64,000 nucleotides of DNA from Chenopodium formosanum. Its lineage: Eukaryota > Streptophyta > Magnoliopsida > Caryophyllales > Amaranthaceae. The position numbers were made by a program, and so were the translations under genes. Below the pieces are notes generated by a model, which had not been told where the DNA came from, ran no database searches, and was given only the letters and a program-made list of their open reading frames with translations. Below, piece after piece: positions 1 through 11,267 of this stretch. Position 1 is the first letter of the stretch, and every line of letters starts with the position of its first letter. The stretch lies in the NCBI GenBank assembly GCA_024500155.1, contig CM044858.1, forward strand, positions 2,232,001 to 2,296,000, read 5' to 3'.

Positions 1-227
1 AGCGGTATTCTTCAGTAATATAATTAGACAATCACGTCAAATCACTTATAAAATTAGCAAATGATTTTCAAAAAAATGTAATTCTCAATTATTTTTTTGT
101 GCTAAGAGAGAATCATCTCTGATTATGTGATGAAGTAAAAGAGAGTGAGATCGAGTAGAAACTAGAAAATCTCTTGATTTTTCTCGCTCGACTGTATATA
201 TTTTTAAAAATAGCTAAAAGAACCAAC

Positions 228-690
228 CTTGGCACTTGATAACCAAAATATTTCTTTCCCAAATGATGGTACACGGATCCTAGAACGGCAATGAAGAGGA
301 CAGGAAATACAAAAATCAACAACGATGTACCTGCAAAAATTATTACCACCCTCATAATCAAAACTTTATGTTATCTTTACACGCATGCATGCGTTCAAAT
401 TTAATTAATGTAACATAATCGAGTAACATATAAACCGATGCATTTTAAAAAGAAACGGAAGAAGTAAACATACCTTGAGTACCAAAATAAGTTGAGGTTA
501 AGGTAGCGGACATTTTAGTCCTCCAATTATTTCTGTAAAGATTAGTAGGCATAACAATCCATATTACAAAGTAACCCAACATTACCACCGTTAATACAAC
601 CATTATCACTTTTCTAATTTCCTTCACTTCTCCTTCTCCTTCATTATTATTATTGGTTGATGATTTTCTCTCAACTCTTACGTCCGCCAT
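228..690 (-). CDS. Ferric reduction oxidase (FRO family), 5' exons only
   Basis: FRO proteins are membrane flavocytochromes that reduce Fe(III) or Cu(II) chelates with NAD(P)H electrons. Two coding exons are visible. Exon 1 (690 down to 474) starts at ATG 690 and encodes a first membrane helix followed by the family-typical stretch WIVMPTNLYRNNW and STYFGTQ. It ends CAAG|GTATGT. Exon 2 (330 down to 228) starts after TTTTTGCAG and continues in frame with a second hydrophobic helix and the sequence PVLFIAVLGSVYHHLGKK, ending CCAAG|GTTGG. The phases fit (G|GT completes a glycine; exon 2 ends in phase 2). The remainder, including the haem-binding ferric reductase and FAD/NAD domains, lies beyond the left edge. 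I know the wording of these two segments from plant FRO proteins, but cannot say which paralogue this is. The 5' leader is CT-rich. Confidence 0.8.
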
Positions 691-773
691 TTTTAGTTTC
701 TCTCTCTACACTCTCTTTCTCTCTCTAAGATTTTGATTTTGTTGTGTTTCTAAAATGTGGGATTTTAGATCCA

Positions 774-781
774 TTTATATA
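774..781 (-). promoter_or_regulatory. Candidate TATA box of the FRO-like gene
   Basis: The minus strand reads CCCTATATAAATGG here, 84 bases before the ATG, followed by a CT-rich leader. Position and sequence fit a plant TATA box; no transcript data support it. Confidence 0.45.
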
Positions 782-1018
782 GGGAGATAATAAGAGCGAA
801 AAGGGTGTTTTTTTTTAATATATATATTTTTATTAAAACTAAGTATTACAATGTCTTTTTTTTTTTAGTCCAAGTAGTATATTTTTATTTATATTTATAT
901 ATTGGTGGATGTATATTGCTATGTTAAGGGGCATGGTTCACGTACCAAAAACATTCCCTAATATGTAAGCGATATAGATTACGTGATAGAATTAAGAGGT
1001 AATTAATCAAATAATTAA

Positions 1019-1248
1019 GGGCTTGTTTGGCATCATTTTAGGTTTTCAGTTTTCTGTTTTTTTGAAAATTAAAAACCAAAAACAGGAAACAAGAAAAAGG
1101 TGTTTCCACTTTTCTGTTGTCAGTTTTCAAAATTATCATGATTTTAATAAATCTGAATATTTTTTATTCATTATGTGGCATAGATAATATCCTTTTAAAA
1201 AAACAAAAAACCAAAAAACAGAAAACCACAATGATGCCAAACGAACCC
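1019..1248. mobile_element. Tourist-like (PIF/Harbinger) MITE
   Basis: A 230-bp element with terminal inverted repeats GGGCTTGTTTGGCATCATT on the left and AATGATGCCAAACGAACCC on the right. It is flanked by TAA on both sides, the 3-bp target duplication typical of PIF/Harbinger elements. The inside is AT-rich with no coding capacity. It lies upstream of the FRO-like gene. Confidence 0.7.
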
Positions 1249-1251
1249 TAA

Positions 1252-3600
1252 ATATATAGTTTTGATATTTTTTTAAGTCAAACTATGTAAACTTTGTACA
1301 CTTTCACTGTAACTAGCTAGATTTTTTGATTAGCTTATCTAAAAAGAGATTAATATATAATTGTGCTTCTTTCTATTTGATTACCTCATTTGTAATATTC
1401 CAATTCATCACCCTATTAGCTTAACTATATAGCTCATAATTCTTCCTCCAAAAAAATAAAAAAAAATATAGCTCACAATCCAAAAAGCAAGTTTCATGCG
1501 GCCATTTATTGTGTGTGAATGATCAAATTATCTACTGCCTAGTGTCTCTATAATTTTGCACTAGTTTGTGTTCAATCTAACTATTTTTTATTTGATTTTT
1601 CGATTTATTTGATTTTTCGAGAGATTATAATTTACTCCATGTATCGGCTTTAATCTCTTTGTATGATAGAGTAGACTACAATAAACATGATTTTATGATC
1701 ACAAAGTCACAAACCAATTGAAAACAGTTTTAGACTCATTTTTTTTTTTTAATTGCAACTACTATTAGTTTTAAATTTTATAAAAATTACTCCGTATGAT
1801 CTAATTTAGAAATTACTTTTACAATTTTTTAGATAAAAAATTAAGGAGTAATATCAATGATAAAACTACATGTTGTTCAGTGTAATCAAATATTGTATAT
1901 CATATTTATGCTTTTATCATTTTCTCATATACTCTCAAGATATCCTTTAAGATTTCATTAAATATGCAATTAATTGCTTAGAATCAATACAATTTTAGAG
2001 TCTATGTGTAACGACGCTAAAAATGAGTTAGTTGTAACTTAGCAACGTAAGAAACATAGAGCTGTCAATTTCTATGGTTCTCTAAAGTCCAAAATCAAGA
2101 GATGCTGAGTAGTGTCCACTCAGTTGTGTATACACTTGTTTTTTCCATTCTTTTTATATTACTATGCAATTAATTTTAGAGTATTTTTTATGAAAGCAGT
2201 GTACACTTGTTTATAGTCGTCTTCCTTCACCCTTTTTCGACCTGTTGTTTGCTTAATAAGAGTTGTTTACTTTATTAAGTTTTGGTTGTATGAATTGACG
2301 TGAGAAGATAATTGTGAGATCAAAATGATACTCCATACTCGTAATATTTCGCAAGTCAGGAAATGTGAGAGCAAAGTATTGTCCTTTATGGCTATTTATA
2401 TTATGCAACAAACTCATAAGATGTGAAGGGAGTAGCAAGAAAATTTCAATTTTGATGTTATAGGAAGCAATTTTGAAAATGAGGATATCCATTAGATATG
2501 ATTGACTTTTTAAAGAAGGGGATATTCATACTCGCTAAATTTGGCTAGTGATTCATAAAGTGGGGCGAAAAGAATAATGTTTGACTTTTATCAAATATTT
2601 AATTGATTTAATAAACAATTTTATTTATGTTGGTGAAATTAGTGGCTCTAATTTTATTTGATTGTTATATAAAATTCGCGTGTGTGCTCGTGTCGATTTC
2701 GTCTTTTTGCGTGGTGGACCATATTAGATGTGTGTCTTCTTGTGGCATTTCTTGTTACAATAAACACATACTTCGTATATCCTCTCTTGTATTTTTATAA
2801 CGATGCATCTTAATTTCTCTGTAATAAATATTGTTATATAAAGTCTTATTAAATTTGTCTTGAATGTCTTGATACATGAAACACTTCATAATACGGAGTA
2901 TTAATCTTAACACAGCACTTCAAATGCCCATTCTACGATCGCTTTCAAACTAAATGCCCGTAAATTCTTTGTGAACTACTGAACATTAGCAAATAATCCT
3001 TCCAAAGCCTAACATATGGCTCAGTAACTCAGGATGAATGTTTAAACAAAAGGCGATATAACAAATATAAGAAACATTTGGTTATTTCCTTTGTCAAACA
3101 AATCCAAGTTATACCTTGTAGTACCTCCCGTATCCTAACATATACGCATATAAATCATATATGGTATATTTTATGCGTAGTATTAAAAGTTCCTCTCGGG
3201 AGGAGGGTCTTGAAGCGTTCCTTTTTCCTATAGCTTACACGAGACATGCAATACGAAAGTTTTGCTGAACAATAGCTTTGGGGCCATTGGGGTTTAACTG
3301 TTTAATAAATGAACATTATTGTTCTGAGTAATATTTCCAGTTTCTTATTTTATATTTGCTTGCCAGACCACATTTCAGGGGAGGGAATTATTGAAAATAA
3401 AAATATATAGCTGCAAAATAATAACACCATGATCAGATTGGCTTATGGTCCAGATTAGAGCTGTAAGGCCTGTAAGCTGTAAGTCATGCGGTCATGCCTC
3501 ACCGCAGGAGTGATGTCGTGTGTAGTTGTGTTTGTAAAATAGTACTCGTACGACAACTAGACTAGGCACCGCCAACGCTTACTGCAGTAGTACCATCAAT
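1252..3600. other. AT-rich intergenic DNA, no gene seen
   Basis: Only short open frames with no recognisable domain, no RNA gene and no clear terminal repeats. Several poly-T/A tracts. I see nothing here that can be annotated. Confidence 0.5.
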
Positions 3601-4983
3601 AGTTAGGATTTTGATGGTAGAGTTATGCATTAAGCAGCAAAAACTACAAAGAATGCAGGGTTGTACAAACATGATTACTCTTCCACTTACTTGATCAACC
3701 TTGCAACAGCAATCATCCCCCGTTTCAAATTCCTGCAATAGAGTAAAAACTCAAGACCAACTTGTAATCGAATGAGGACAGTTTCTTTTTCTTCATTCTT
3801 TAGTTGTTATACGAGATCAACTCATAAAAAGTTGCTTTTGTATAAGAAGTGCGGTTCACAGCAGGAAGTTTATTTAACTAGGTGTTTATCATAGCTACAG
3901 ATTGCTGAATCCGCCCATTATAAACTGCCTCATACGAGACATGATCTCTCCTGTATGTCCAATGCAAGAAGTGACAAATGAACAAATATGTATGCACAAA
4001 TCTTTCATGGCACCAAGCTAACCAGTAGCCAATGTGTATGTGGCTATGATTCGAAGGATGAGACAGCAAATTCGAATTGAAGATGGCTGAAAGTTTCCAC
4101 AGCTTGAATCATAATGCTCACAATAGCTTTTCCTAGTTCTTTTGAAAGAACATAACTACATAAACTACCTCACGAAACTTGAAATTCCAATTGTTATCAG
4201 CAACCCAAAACTGATGCTTGCAGAATCATAACATATCCAACTGTTACTAAAGGATGCTCAAATTTACTCCCAGCTTAATTCAGTATTCCAGCAGATGTTC
4301 ACAAACCATTGAAAAACTGTTTTAAACTTATGCTTGAAATAATGACTTTAAATTTCTATGTTAAAAATCTACAGATGAACATCATATATTGGATGAAGAA
4401 TGTTAAAATACAGAGCAGTAAAACTCTAAAGGAAGAGAAGATTACTCTTTTCCAGCTTCTAGGGGTGATACACTAGTACTCATTTCCACCGAATCAATAA
4501 AGATTGAGGAAAAGAATATGAGATGATAGTTAGGAATTGCCTGCGTGGCTGGGTGCATAATATTATAGAATGAAAATTAAAAAAAAAATCACACTTTTTA
4601 AACCAGAAAGATATCAAAAGTATATCCATTACAGTTAGATTTCATTCATATGCCTTCAGCAATCACCATATATTACACCCAAAAAACAAGATCAATAATA
4701 TCAGGGGAAAAAAACGTTTGTTAACATTATACGAATTATTAACAAAAAATAAATAACTATGAGTGGAAGTTCTTCACAAATACAATTTACTTACATAACT
4801 GAAAGAGAATCAGTCCAAGCATCCGAGTCCGTTCACATCTAGCAGTGCCTGAATCAAAATTTTCTGAGGTCCCATACTCGACCTTTTTACAAGACCAGGA
4901 CTTGCTAAGTTACGGATGTAGCAACATACTACATAATGGATACATTCACCTCCAAGGCTCCAAGTAGACTCCAATTTGCAATA
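3601..4983 (-). other. Region downstream of the malectin-like gene, possible 3' UTR
   Basis: No coding sequence is visible on either strand. In particular there is no protein kinase domain in any frame downstream of the malectin-like gene. Around 3675-3735 the minus strand shows a CTCTATTGCAG|G acceptor-like site and an AAG|TAAGTG-like end, which could be a spliced 3' UTR exon; this is tentative. Confidence 0.3.
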
Positions 4984-6372
4984 TCATAAGTAGGTAGACT
5001 TCAAACTGACTTCAGAAACATCCACAGGCAATGGAGACCATGCCACAGAATCACGCACAGCCATTAATCTTTTACGCAAGACCACAGATGCAGCAACCAA
5101 CAGCCCTACTGCAGCCACAAGAAGCACCAAAAAGCTACTATTTCCTCCCCTACATCTCATGATTGAATTCGCAGATACCATTCCATCAAGGCTATTTAGT
5201 GAATTACTCATTTTGAAGACTTCTATTCCATTCAATAATGCATCAACCCCTGAAGGTGAGCCCCAATTCGAATGCCCAATACTAACAGAAACAACTCCAT
5301 TTTCTCCATTGACAACAAAATCAGCATAGTAAGGAGAAGCTAAACTGTTTGTAATCGTCGTTAGGTCCAAATTTTCGATAGCCAAATCCCCATTAACATA
5401 CACATTGAAATACAATGATCCAAGCACAGGACTGGCAATGTCACAAAAATGAGTCCTCACAAGATACTTGTACCCATCAACAATGGGAAACCCCCATGTC
5501 AAATACTCCTTAGCAACACCGGGATTCGAAGCACTAATTGCTCTCGCGCTGTTATACACAATATCAGGGGCAACCTCGCGGCTAGCTCCTCCCAATTGGT
5601 ACTTAATTCTACCACCAAAATGAACCTCTTTAGACCCATGGTCTGATTCTAAGAACCCATCATCATTAACCCATGTTCTCCACAAAGAATCATTAAAAGG
5701 GGTCACTTTAGCACCACCAACATTAACCCTAAACATAGTTTCAAAAGCATTTCTGGAAATTCCATCAATTTTAACCACCCCATTAGAATCAACAAATTGG
5801 GCAATGTCCGATATCAAATCTTTAGGCGCAGAAATAACTTCAATTGCATTGACAAAACCAAATTTAGATTTCTTCAAAGGTTTGAACAAAATTTCAAGGT
5901 TATCACTATCAACCCACAAAATATACTCCCTAATTTCAAGTGATTTCATGGTCAACCCACTAAATTCATTCAATAACAAATACCCATCAGCTAAAACATG
6001 AAATTGAGCATCAGAAAGATCGAATTTCGATGAATCAAAGCGGTGAAAATGAAGACGTACCAAATGGGCACCTTTCTCTTTGATCTGAAACGCGTACTTT
6101 GAGGGTTTCCTGAAGATTCTGACCGAGTTATAAAGAGGGGAAACATGGTCTAACTCAGTGAGTGGGATCGTTCGAGATGCAGAGAGTCGAACCGAGTGAG
6201 GAAGTGACGAATCATCGCCGGAAAACTTGCGATTGTCGGAGTCGGTGGTTAAAGGGGCGTCGGAGCCGGCGTTGATTAGGTAATGGTCGGTGGGAGTGAA
6301 AGAAGAGGAAGCTTCGAAGGATAGCTGAAGAAGGAGGAGAGAGAAAATGGGAAATTTAGGGAGATTCGCCAT
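4984..6372 (-). CDS. Malectin-like domain membrane protein, CrRLK1L-type without a kinase
   Basis: A 462-residue, single-exon protein. Residues 1-24 form a signal peptide. Residues about 27-205 and 210-395 form two tandem malectin-like domains (Malectin_like family), the extracellular half of CrRLK1L receptors such as FERONIA and THESEUS1. The second domain shows the family sequences FRVNVGG, YLVRTHFCDIA, FNVYVNG and GVDALLNGIEVFK. A membrane helix follows at about 413-436. The cytoplasmic tail is only about 27 residues, rich in serine, and ends in a stop codon. CrRLK1L receptors are normally 800-900 residues with a Ser/Thr kinase after this helix; here the kinase is absent. CrRLK1L genes are usually intronless, as is this one. 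Known roles of the family are cell-wall sensing and RALF peptide binding with co-receptors; a decoy or co-receptor role here is inference. The start was chosen because the signal peptide follows it directly. Confidence 0.85.
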   Translation of the reverse strand: MANLPKFPIFSLLLLQLSFEASSSFTPTDHYLINAGSDAPLTTDSDNRKFSGDDSSLPHSVRLSASRTIPLTELDHVSPLYNSVRIFRKPSKYAFQIKEKGAHLVRLHFHRFDSSKFDLSDAQFHVLADGYLLLNEFSGLTMKSLEIREYILWVDSDNLEILFKPLKKSKFGFVNAIEVISAPKDLISDIAQFVDSNGVVKIDGISRNAFETMFRVNVGGAKVTPFNDSLWRTWVNDDGFLESDHGSKEVHFGGRIKYQLGGASREVAPDIVYNSARAISASNPGVAKEYLTWGFPIVDGYKYLVRTHFCDIASPVLGSLYFNVYVNGDLAIENLDLTTITNSLASPYYADFVVNGENGVVSVSIGHSNWGSPSGVDALLNGIEVFKMSNSLNSLDGMVSANSIMRCRGGNSSFLVLLVAAVGLLVAASVVLRKRLMAVRDSVAWSPLPVDVSEVSLKSTYL

Positions 6373-6375
6373 TGC

Positions 6376-7440
6376 AGAGAGACAAGAAACAGAGACAAGA
6401 GGAGTCAGAGGAAAGAGGGAGAATTATTGTGAAGGAAATAAAGAACATAGCTCAGAAAAACACGGATTTAATTAAGATTAATTAACCTTTTGGTTTATAC
6501 GCGTTGAACATTCTGACAGCTATTTCCGGGTGTGACCCTAAGGGCCTGAGTGGGCTGGGTGTTAGGTGAACATACCCGGGGATTATTAAGAGCGTAAATG
6601 AGGCGAGATATGATAGACTCAACACGACACGATTCGGTGCAATACTTTCTTTAAGTATTTTGTAAGTGAAAATAGATTTGAAAACTTGAGCACCACATGG
6701 TGCAATAACATATGGGTATGATGCACAAACTATCTCCCAAGCCACCAAGCATTATTGGGCAATGGGGTTTAGGCGTGGGCGCGTGGCTATAAGGCACCTA
6801 TCCATGATTATAGGCTCATAGCATATACGAGTACAATCACATAACATGACATGTACTTTATAGATATACTTACATAAACTAACGCTTTTCAACTCGGGCC
6901 AATGGTAAAAGTATAAACCAATGTTAAAGTTTTAAAAACCTTATCTTCTTATACATACTTGTAATCATTAATTGTTATCCTTGTAGTGACGATGAACATC
7001 ACATCTAATTTTGGAGGGAAAAAGTATATTGTCACAATTAATTCCAGATATAGTGAGCACATTCATTAAATTTTCATGGAACTCAATCGTTTAAGCAACT
7101 TCAAATTCAAATAAGAATTGAAATATGGAAAGTTATAGTGACATTAAGGCAATAAAACGAAATAATGCAAGAGTCTAATTCTTAAATTAGCTCCCGTCAA
7201 AAAAGTATAAATATAAAAAATTCTTTAATTAGAAGTGATAGCTAAGCACTTGAGCAAACAAAGTTATCAAGTATAATAGGGTATCAATACAACTTGATCA
7301 GAAACAAAAAATGGCAAAAGAAAGAATTCAATTACTGCAATTAAGTTGTTTGATTAGAGTAATGAGCAACAGGTCTTATGTACACCTTTTCTCCTTGATG
7401 CAAAATACATTAGATTTGCAAATACATTACTTGAAATTCT
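6376..7440. other. Upstream region of the malectin-like gene and intergenic DNA
   Basis: Includes a GA/CT-rich probable leader just above the start codon at 6372. Beyond that, AT-rich sequence with only short open frames lacking domains. An 88-codon minus-strand frame at 6482-6748 has no recognisable family. Confidence 0.4.
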
Positions 7441-7444
7441 TTGA

Positions 7445-7990
7445 ATTTCAGTCTGTTGTAGTTAGCGCTGTCGTTCGGTTCGGTTTGAAATCGGTTCGGT
7501 ACTTAATCGGGTCGGTTTGGAATCGGTTTAATTGTCTCACGGGTCGTTTTGGTTCGGTTTAAATAGTTATCGAATCGATTCGGTTTCGGTTTATTCTTAA
7601 GCGGTTTTAATTCGGTTCGGGTTGTAAACAGTCCGGGTAGTAAACGGTTCGGTGCAGACGGGTTGCGGTTTGTTAACGGTGCAATGTAAACGGTTTTTAT
7701 CCCGGTTCAAACAGTTTCGGGTTGGAAACGGTTTCGGGTTAGAAACAGTTCGGTTCTTTTTTTGTTCAGTTTATAACTGGTTCGGTTCTTTTTCGGTTCA
7801 GTTTTTAACTGGTTCGGTTCTTTTTCGGTTCAGTTATAACTGGTTCGGTTCTTCGATGGTTTAACCACTTTAACGTTATTCATATCGGTTCCATTTCAAG
7901 TTTACTAAATTACAGTTCGGGTCGGTTTTCGGTTTTTCAAAAAATAAATTGTTTATCAAGTTGTTTGGATTCGGGCAGTTAAATGGTTTT
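7445..7990. repeat. CGGTT/TTCGGTT-type short-period repeat
   Basis: Over about 550 bases the plus strand is built almost entirely of variants of GGTTCGGTT and CGGTTTNAA words, with periods drifting between 5 and 12 and some longer duplicated blocks around 7750-7860, where ACTGGTTCGGTTCTTTTTC recurs. The open frames here are a product of the repeat and not genes. Dispersed repeats of this CGGTT kind are common in plant genomes. Confidence 0.75.
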
Positions 7991-8767
7991 GGTTTGAAAT
8001 TTGATAGCACTTGCTAACCTTTTGCGTTCACAAGTTTTATATAAAGTCAGCAAGTCGCAAATCATTTCATATTTAATTAGGCATCATATTATAAACAAAT
8101 TCTCATTGATTTTATATATACATATTATGTTCTGTTTCAAGTTTAGTCATACTGATCTTACTAGTTTATTACGAAGTAGATTATAAGAGTTAGTGTATTA
8201 ATGTATTATTGTTTTACAATTAGGTTATTATATACTTCTTATTTAATCATTTATATACTACGCATAGTATCATAATTATGATTTGATGAGTTCTTGTGAA
8301 ATGGAAATCTGCAATTTGGTAATTCAATACTTGATTAGTCAACAACACTGATAATTATGACTCGTTTATCATTATATATTTTCATGAAATTATGAAGATA
8401 TTACAAAGTGCTTTGATTTGTATAATAAAAGAAAACACTAATGACTAATTAACAAGGTAATATTGATTAGTTCAATTGATCATATGTACACATTATTAAC
8501 ACATGGCATCTAACCATCTCATAGTTAAATATTCGTATCATCGTTATTCGTATGTATTAGTACAAAGTTATAGACTCATTAATGATCTTTTTAAATTTAT
8601 CTATTTATACATTTTATTAATATAACGTTTTTATAATTTTTACGTGTATGAAAATAAAGATATACTAGTAGATGTTTTAATACGTGTCTTGGGCACTGAT
8701 CCCGATCAAATGGGGCAAAAAAATACTAAAGAATTGAGGGAATAATATTTTTGTAGATGAATGTACA

Positions 8768-8960
8768 ACACACAAACACACACGGATCACCACTCTCAAC
8801 CATAGATTAAAAAATCAATGGTTAGATTCTTTCTCCCACAACACACACGGATCACCACTTTCAACCATAGATTAAAATAATCAATGGTTAGATTCTTTCT
8901 CCCACAACACACACAAATCACCAATTTGAACCATAGATTAAAAAATCAATGGTTAGATTT
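8768..8960. repeat. Direct tandem repeat of about 68 bp, 2.8 copies
   Basis: The block from ACACACACGGATCACCACT through TTAGATTCTTTCTCCC is present twice in full and a third time in part. Each unit contains an internal palindrome, AACCATAGATT...AATCAATGGTT, so each transcript copy could form a short hairpin. It lies directly upstream of the exon-like sequence at 8960-9187. Confidence 0.75.
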
Positions 8961-9187
8961 ACATGAAACCCTTTCACTCTCACTCTCACTTTACCACTCT
9001 CACTGTACCACTCACAACGCCTCTTATTCTCACGGCGCCTCTCATTTTCACGGTCTCATCGCCTCTCCGTCTCACGGCGCCTCTCATTCTCATACATTCA
9101 TTCACGGTGTTTGCTGTCCTGATTCTGAAGCTGTCCTGATTCTACTTCTCTCTCATCGGTGTTTGCTGCCCTAAATCTCCAAACTCA
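8961..9187 (+). other. Exon-like leader ending in a splice donor
   Basis: A CT-rich stretch (CTCTCACTCTCAC-type followed by repeated ACGGCGCCTCTC words) ends CTCAG|GTAACC, a good plant donor site, and is followed by AT-rich intron-like DNA. It looks like a 5' UTR exon. Since a Helitron 3' end lies 1.3 kb downstream, it may be captured gene DNA carried by that element; this is inference. Confidence 0.35.
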
Positions 9188-9489
9188 GGTAACCACTCTC
9201 TCTTTCTCGATTTTAATTGATATTTTTTGTTGGTATGAATTGGTTCCTTATTTTTATTTTTTATTATTTATATTTTGTATATGTATTTAATGCATGGCAA
9301 TTGAAAATGTAAATTTGGGGATGAATGGATGATAGAGTACTACTTCTATTTATAATCTCACATTCATCACTAACATCTAACCACTTGTTTCTTGTTCATT
9401 GATTTTTCAACATTTTTAGTTTGACAACATTTTGTAATTTTCTTAAGATTTTTTTAGCATAAATTTGATTTGGGTTTGCAAGAAAAAGC

Positions 9490-9657
9490 ATGAATTTTGG
9501 AGGGCATGGTGGTGGTGGTGGTGGTGGGTATGGCGGTGGTGGTCATGGTTTAGGCGGTGGTGGCGGTAATAGAGTTCCTCTTTTGGGTCGGCATGTGGTG
9601 GTAATTGGGTTCATGCCTCAATTAAAGTCAACTTTGTACAATTTCGTCCAAAATTAA
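9490..9657 (+). CDS. Small glycine-rich reading frame, possible gene fragment
   Basis: Starts at ATG 9490, shortly after an acceptor-like TTTGCAAG, and encodes 55 residues. The first 26 are nearly all Gly with a few His and Tyr (GGHGGGGGGGYGGG), followed by NRVPLLGRHVVVIGFMPQ and a stop. With the upstream donor at 9187 it could be the first coding exon of a gene or a captured fragment. I do not recognise the product. The sequence beyond the stop is AT-rich and not coding. Confidence 0.25.
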   Translation: MNFGGHGGGGGGGYGGGGHGLGGGGGNRVPLLGRHVVVIGFMPQLKSTLYNFVQN

Positions 9658-10457
9658 TTGAAAGAAAAGTTTACATCACTAGATACTTTTTAATCGTTAT
9701 AAATAAGAAGTAATACCGCACGCATTTTCAGTGACAACAAAACAATGATTTAATTTTCAAAATACTATTGTTCAGATGATTGGGGACGATGAAAAAATTC
9801 CAATGCATAAATGTGATTTTTTACAATTAAAATTTTTAGATTAATTTCACAACAAATTTTCACTTCCTGGTAAATATATATATATATGGATTTATTTTAA
9901 AAGACTATAAAGATTAATTTTATAAATTTTATTTTTGCTAACATGTTTTATCCCATTTTGATTCGATGGAAAAAAAATGGTTGTGAACGAATTTGGTGAT
10001 TCTATCGAAAAAGAAGATGAATAATATACATGTTTTTATTATTTTTTAATATTTTTATTTTAAAAAAAAACAGTGAATAATAATTTAGGATTTAAATTTT
10101 TTTTTTAAAAAAAATTTCTTTTCACATTAAAGATTTTAACCTAATATGTAACCGATAATATATCATATTAACATTTTTTTTTTTGAAAGATATCATATTT
10201 ACAATTTACTCATATTTTAAAATTCAGTTGTCATATAATTAACAACCACAAATAAAATACAAAACAAAAATAACTAAAGTCGCATTATAAATTACATTAA
10301 AAAAATATATACTTTTGTAATAAGCAATAACACTTTGATTGATAAATTATGTGTTTTTTGTTTGAAATTATTAAATAATAAAATAAATCAAATGATTTAA
10401 AAAAAACTTAGAATGTATACGAAAATATATTTTCTTGAGATTTGTATATGATAAAAT

Positions 10458-10483
10458 CGTGCATCGCACGGGCTTTCATCTAG
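10458..10483 (+). mobile_element. Helitron 3' terminus
   Basis: The sequence CGTGC-ATC-GCACG forms a perfect 5-bp stem with a 3-base loop, followed 9 bases later by CTAG and then T. A short GC hairpin about 10 bases before a CTRR end, with insertion next to T, is the diagnostic 3' end of Helitrons, and the wording GTGCATCGCACGGGC is a common plant version. The element must extend leftward on the plus strand and may include the exon-like sequences at 8961-9657. I could not place its 5' TC end. No Rep/helicase coding is present, so it is non-autonomous. Confidence 0.65.
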
Positions 10484-10824
10484 TATAATTCAAAGTTGAG
10501 ATTATTCTACCAAAATTGATGAAAGTTGGGATTATTATATCTAATTTTTCCTATATTTATATAATATTATATATATCTAATTCAAGCTTGTATAATCCAT
10601 CGGTATTATTGTTGAAATAAAATTAGTTATTAAAATACGAAATATTAAACTAATATTATAATTATTTATGCATTAACAAATTACGTGAAATTATTATAAA
10701 ATAACAAATTATGTCTAACTACGTAAATATTATATGTTACATAGTTATTTTTGTTTATATATTATATTGAGTTGAGAATTTTCACTAATTTGGAGACTAG
10801 TTACAGAGAAGGTAGTAGCCTTAC

Positions 10825-10951
10825 CTGGTTGGTGCTCATCAAGAGCAATATACTCGAAATCCGATAAAGAGAGCTCAGGCGGGTCTGGTGTCTCTGACGC
10901 TGGCTCTGGCTCCTCGACTTCGGACAAATCTTTACTAGAGGAAGATGGAAC
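10825..10951 (-). CDS. Isolated exon-like acidic coding segment
   Basis: The minus strand reads TTTGTTTTCAG|GTTCC at 10951 and CACCAACCAG|GTAAGG at 10825, both good splice borders, with an open frame between them. It encodes an acidic, proline-rich stretch (VEEPEPASETPDPPELSLSDFEY and so on, about 42 residues). Another donor-like site, TTTCTGAG|GTATATT, lies upstream on the minus strand at about 11241. Taken with the reading frame at 12378-12638 this may be a small gene split by the inserted element between them, but I cannot join the frames convincingly and do not recognise the product. Confidence 0.3.
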
Positions 10952-11267
10952 CTGAAAACAAAATGTGATAATTTAGACAAATTTTATAGGTCTTCTAAGT
11001 GATGACAACAATAAAAAGTCTGAATTAGATTATAAATTACAGAACAATCAAAGAATCTAATTATAAAAAATCGGCTAACAAATCTTGTAAAATCATCACA
11101 AAACATGAATGACTCGTTATAAAAATATATATTCCAGTAAAATCTCTTTAATAATCGCAAAAATTTATTGCGCGTAAGAAACAGAGCAATCAAAAATTAC
11201 AACTAGAAAAATTAAAGAATCAATTCATAAAGAGAATATACCTCAGAAATTTTGAAATTTTTTCTAT

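Noticed and set aside
3878..4069. Short frame downstream of the malectin-like gene as a candidate kinase remnant
   Set aside because: It contains no kinase motif such as HRD or DFG.
6482..6748. 88-codon minus-strand frame above the malectin-like gene
   Set aside because: No start context, domain or signal peptide of a recognised kind; likely chance.
7311..7864. Open frames on the plus strand rich in Phe, Gly, Ser and Val
   Set aside because: They are created by the CGGTT repeat.
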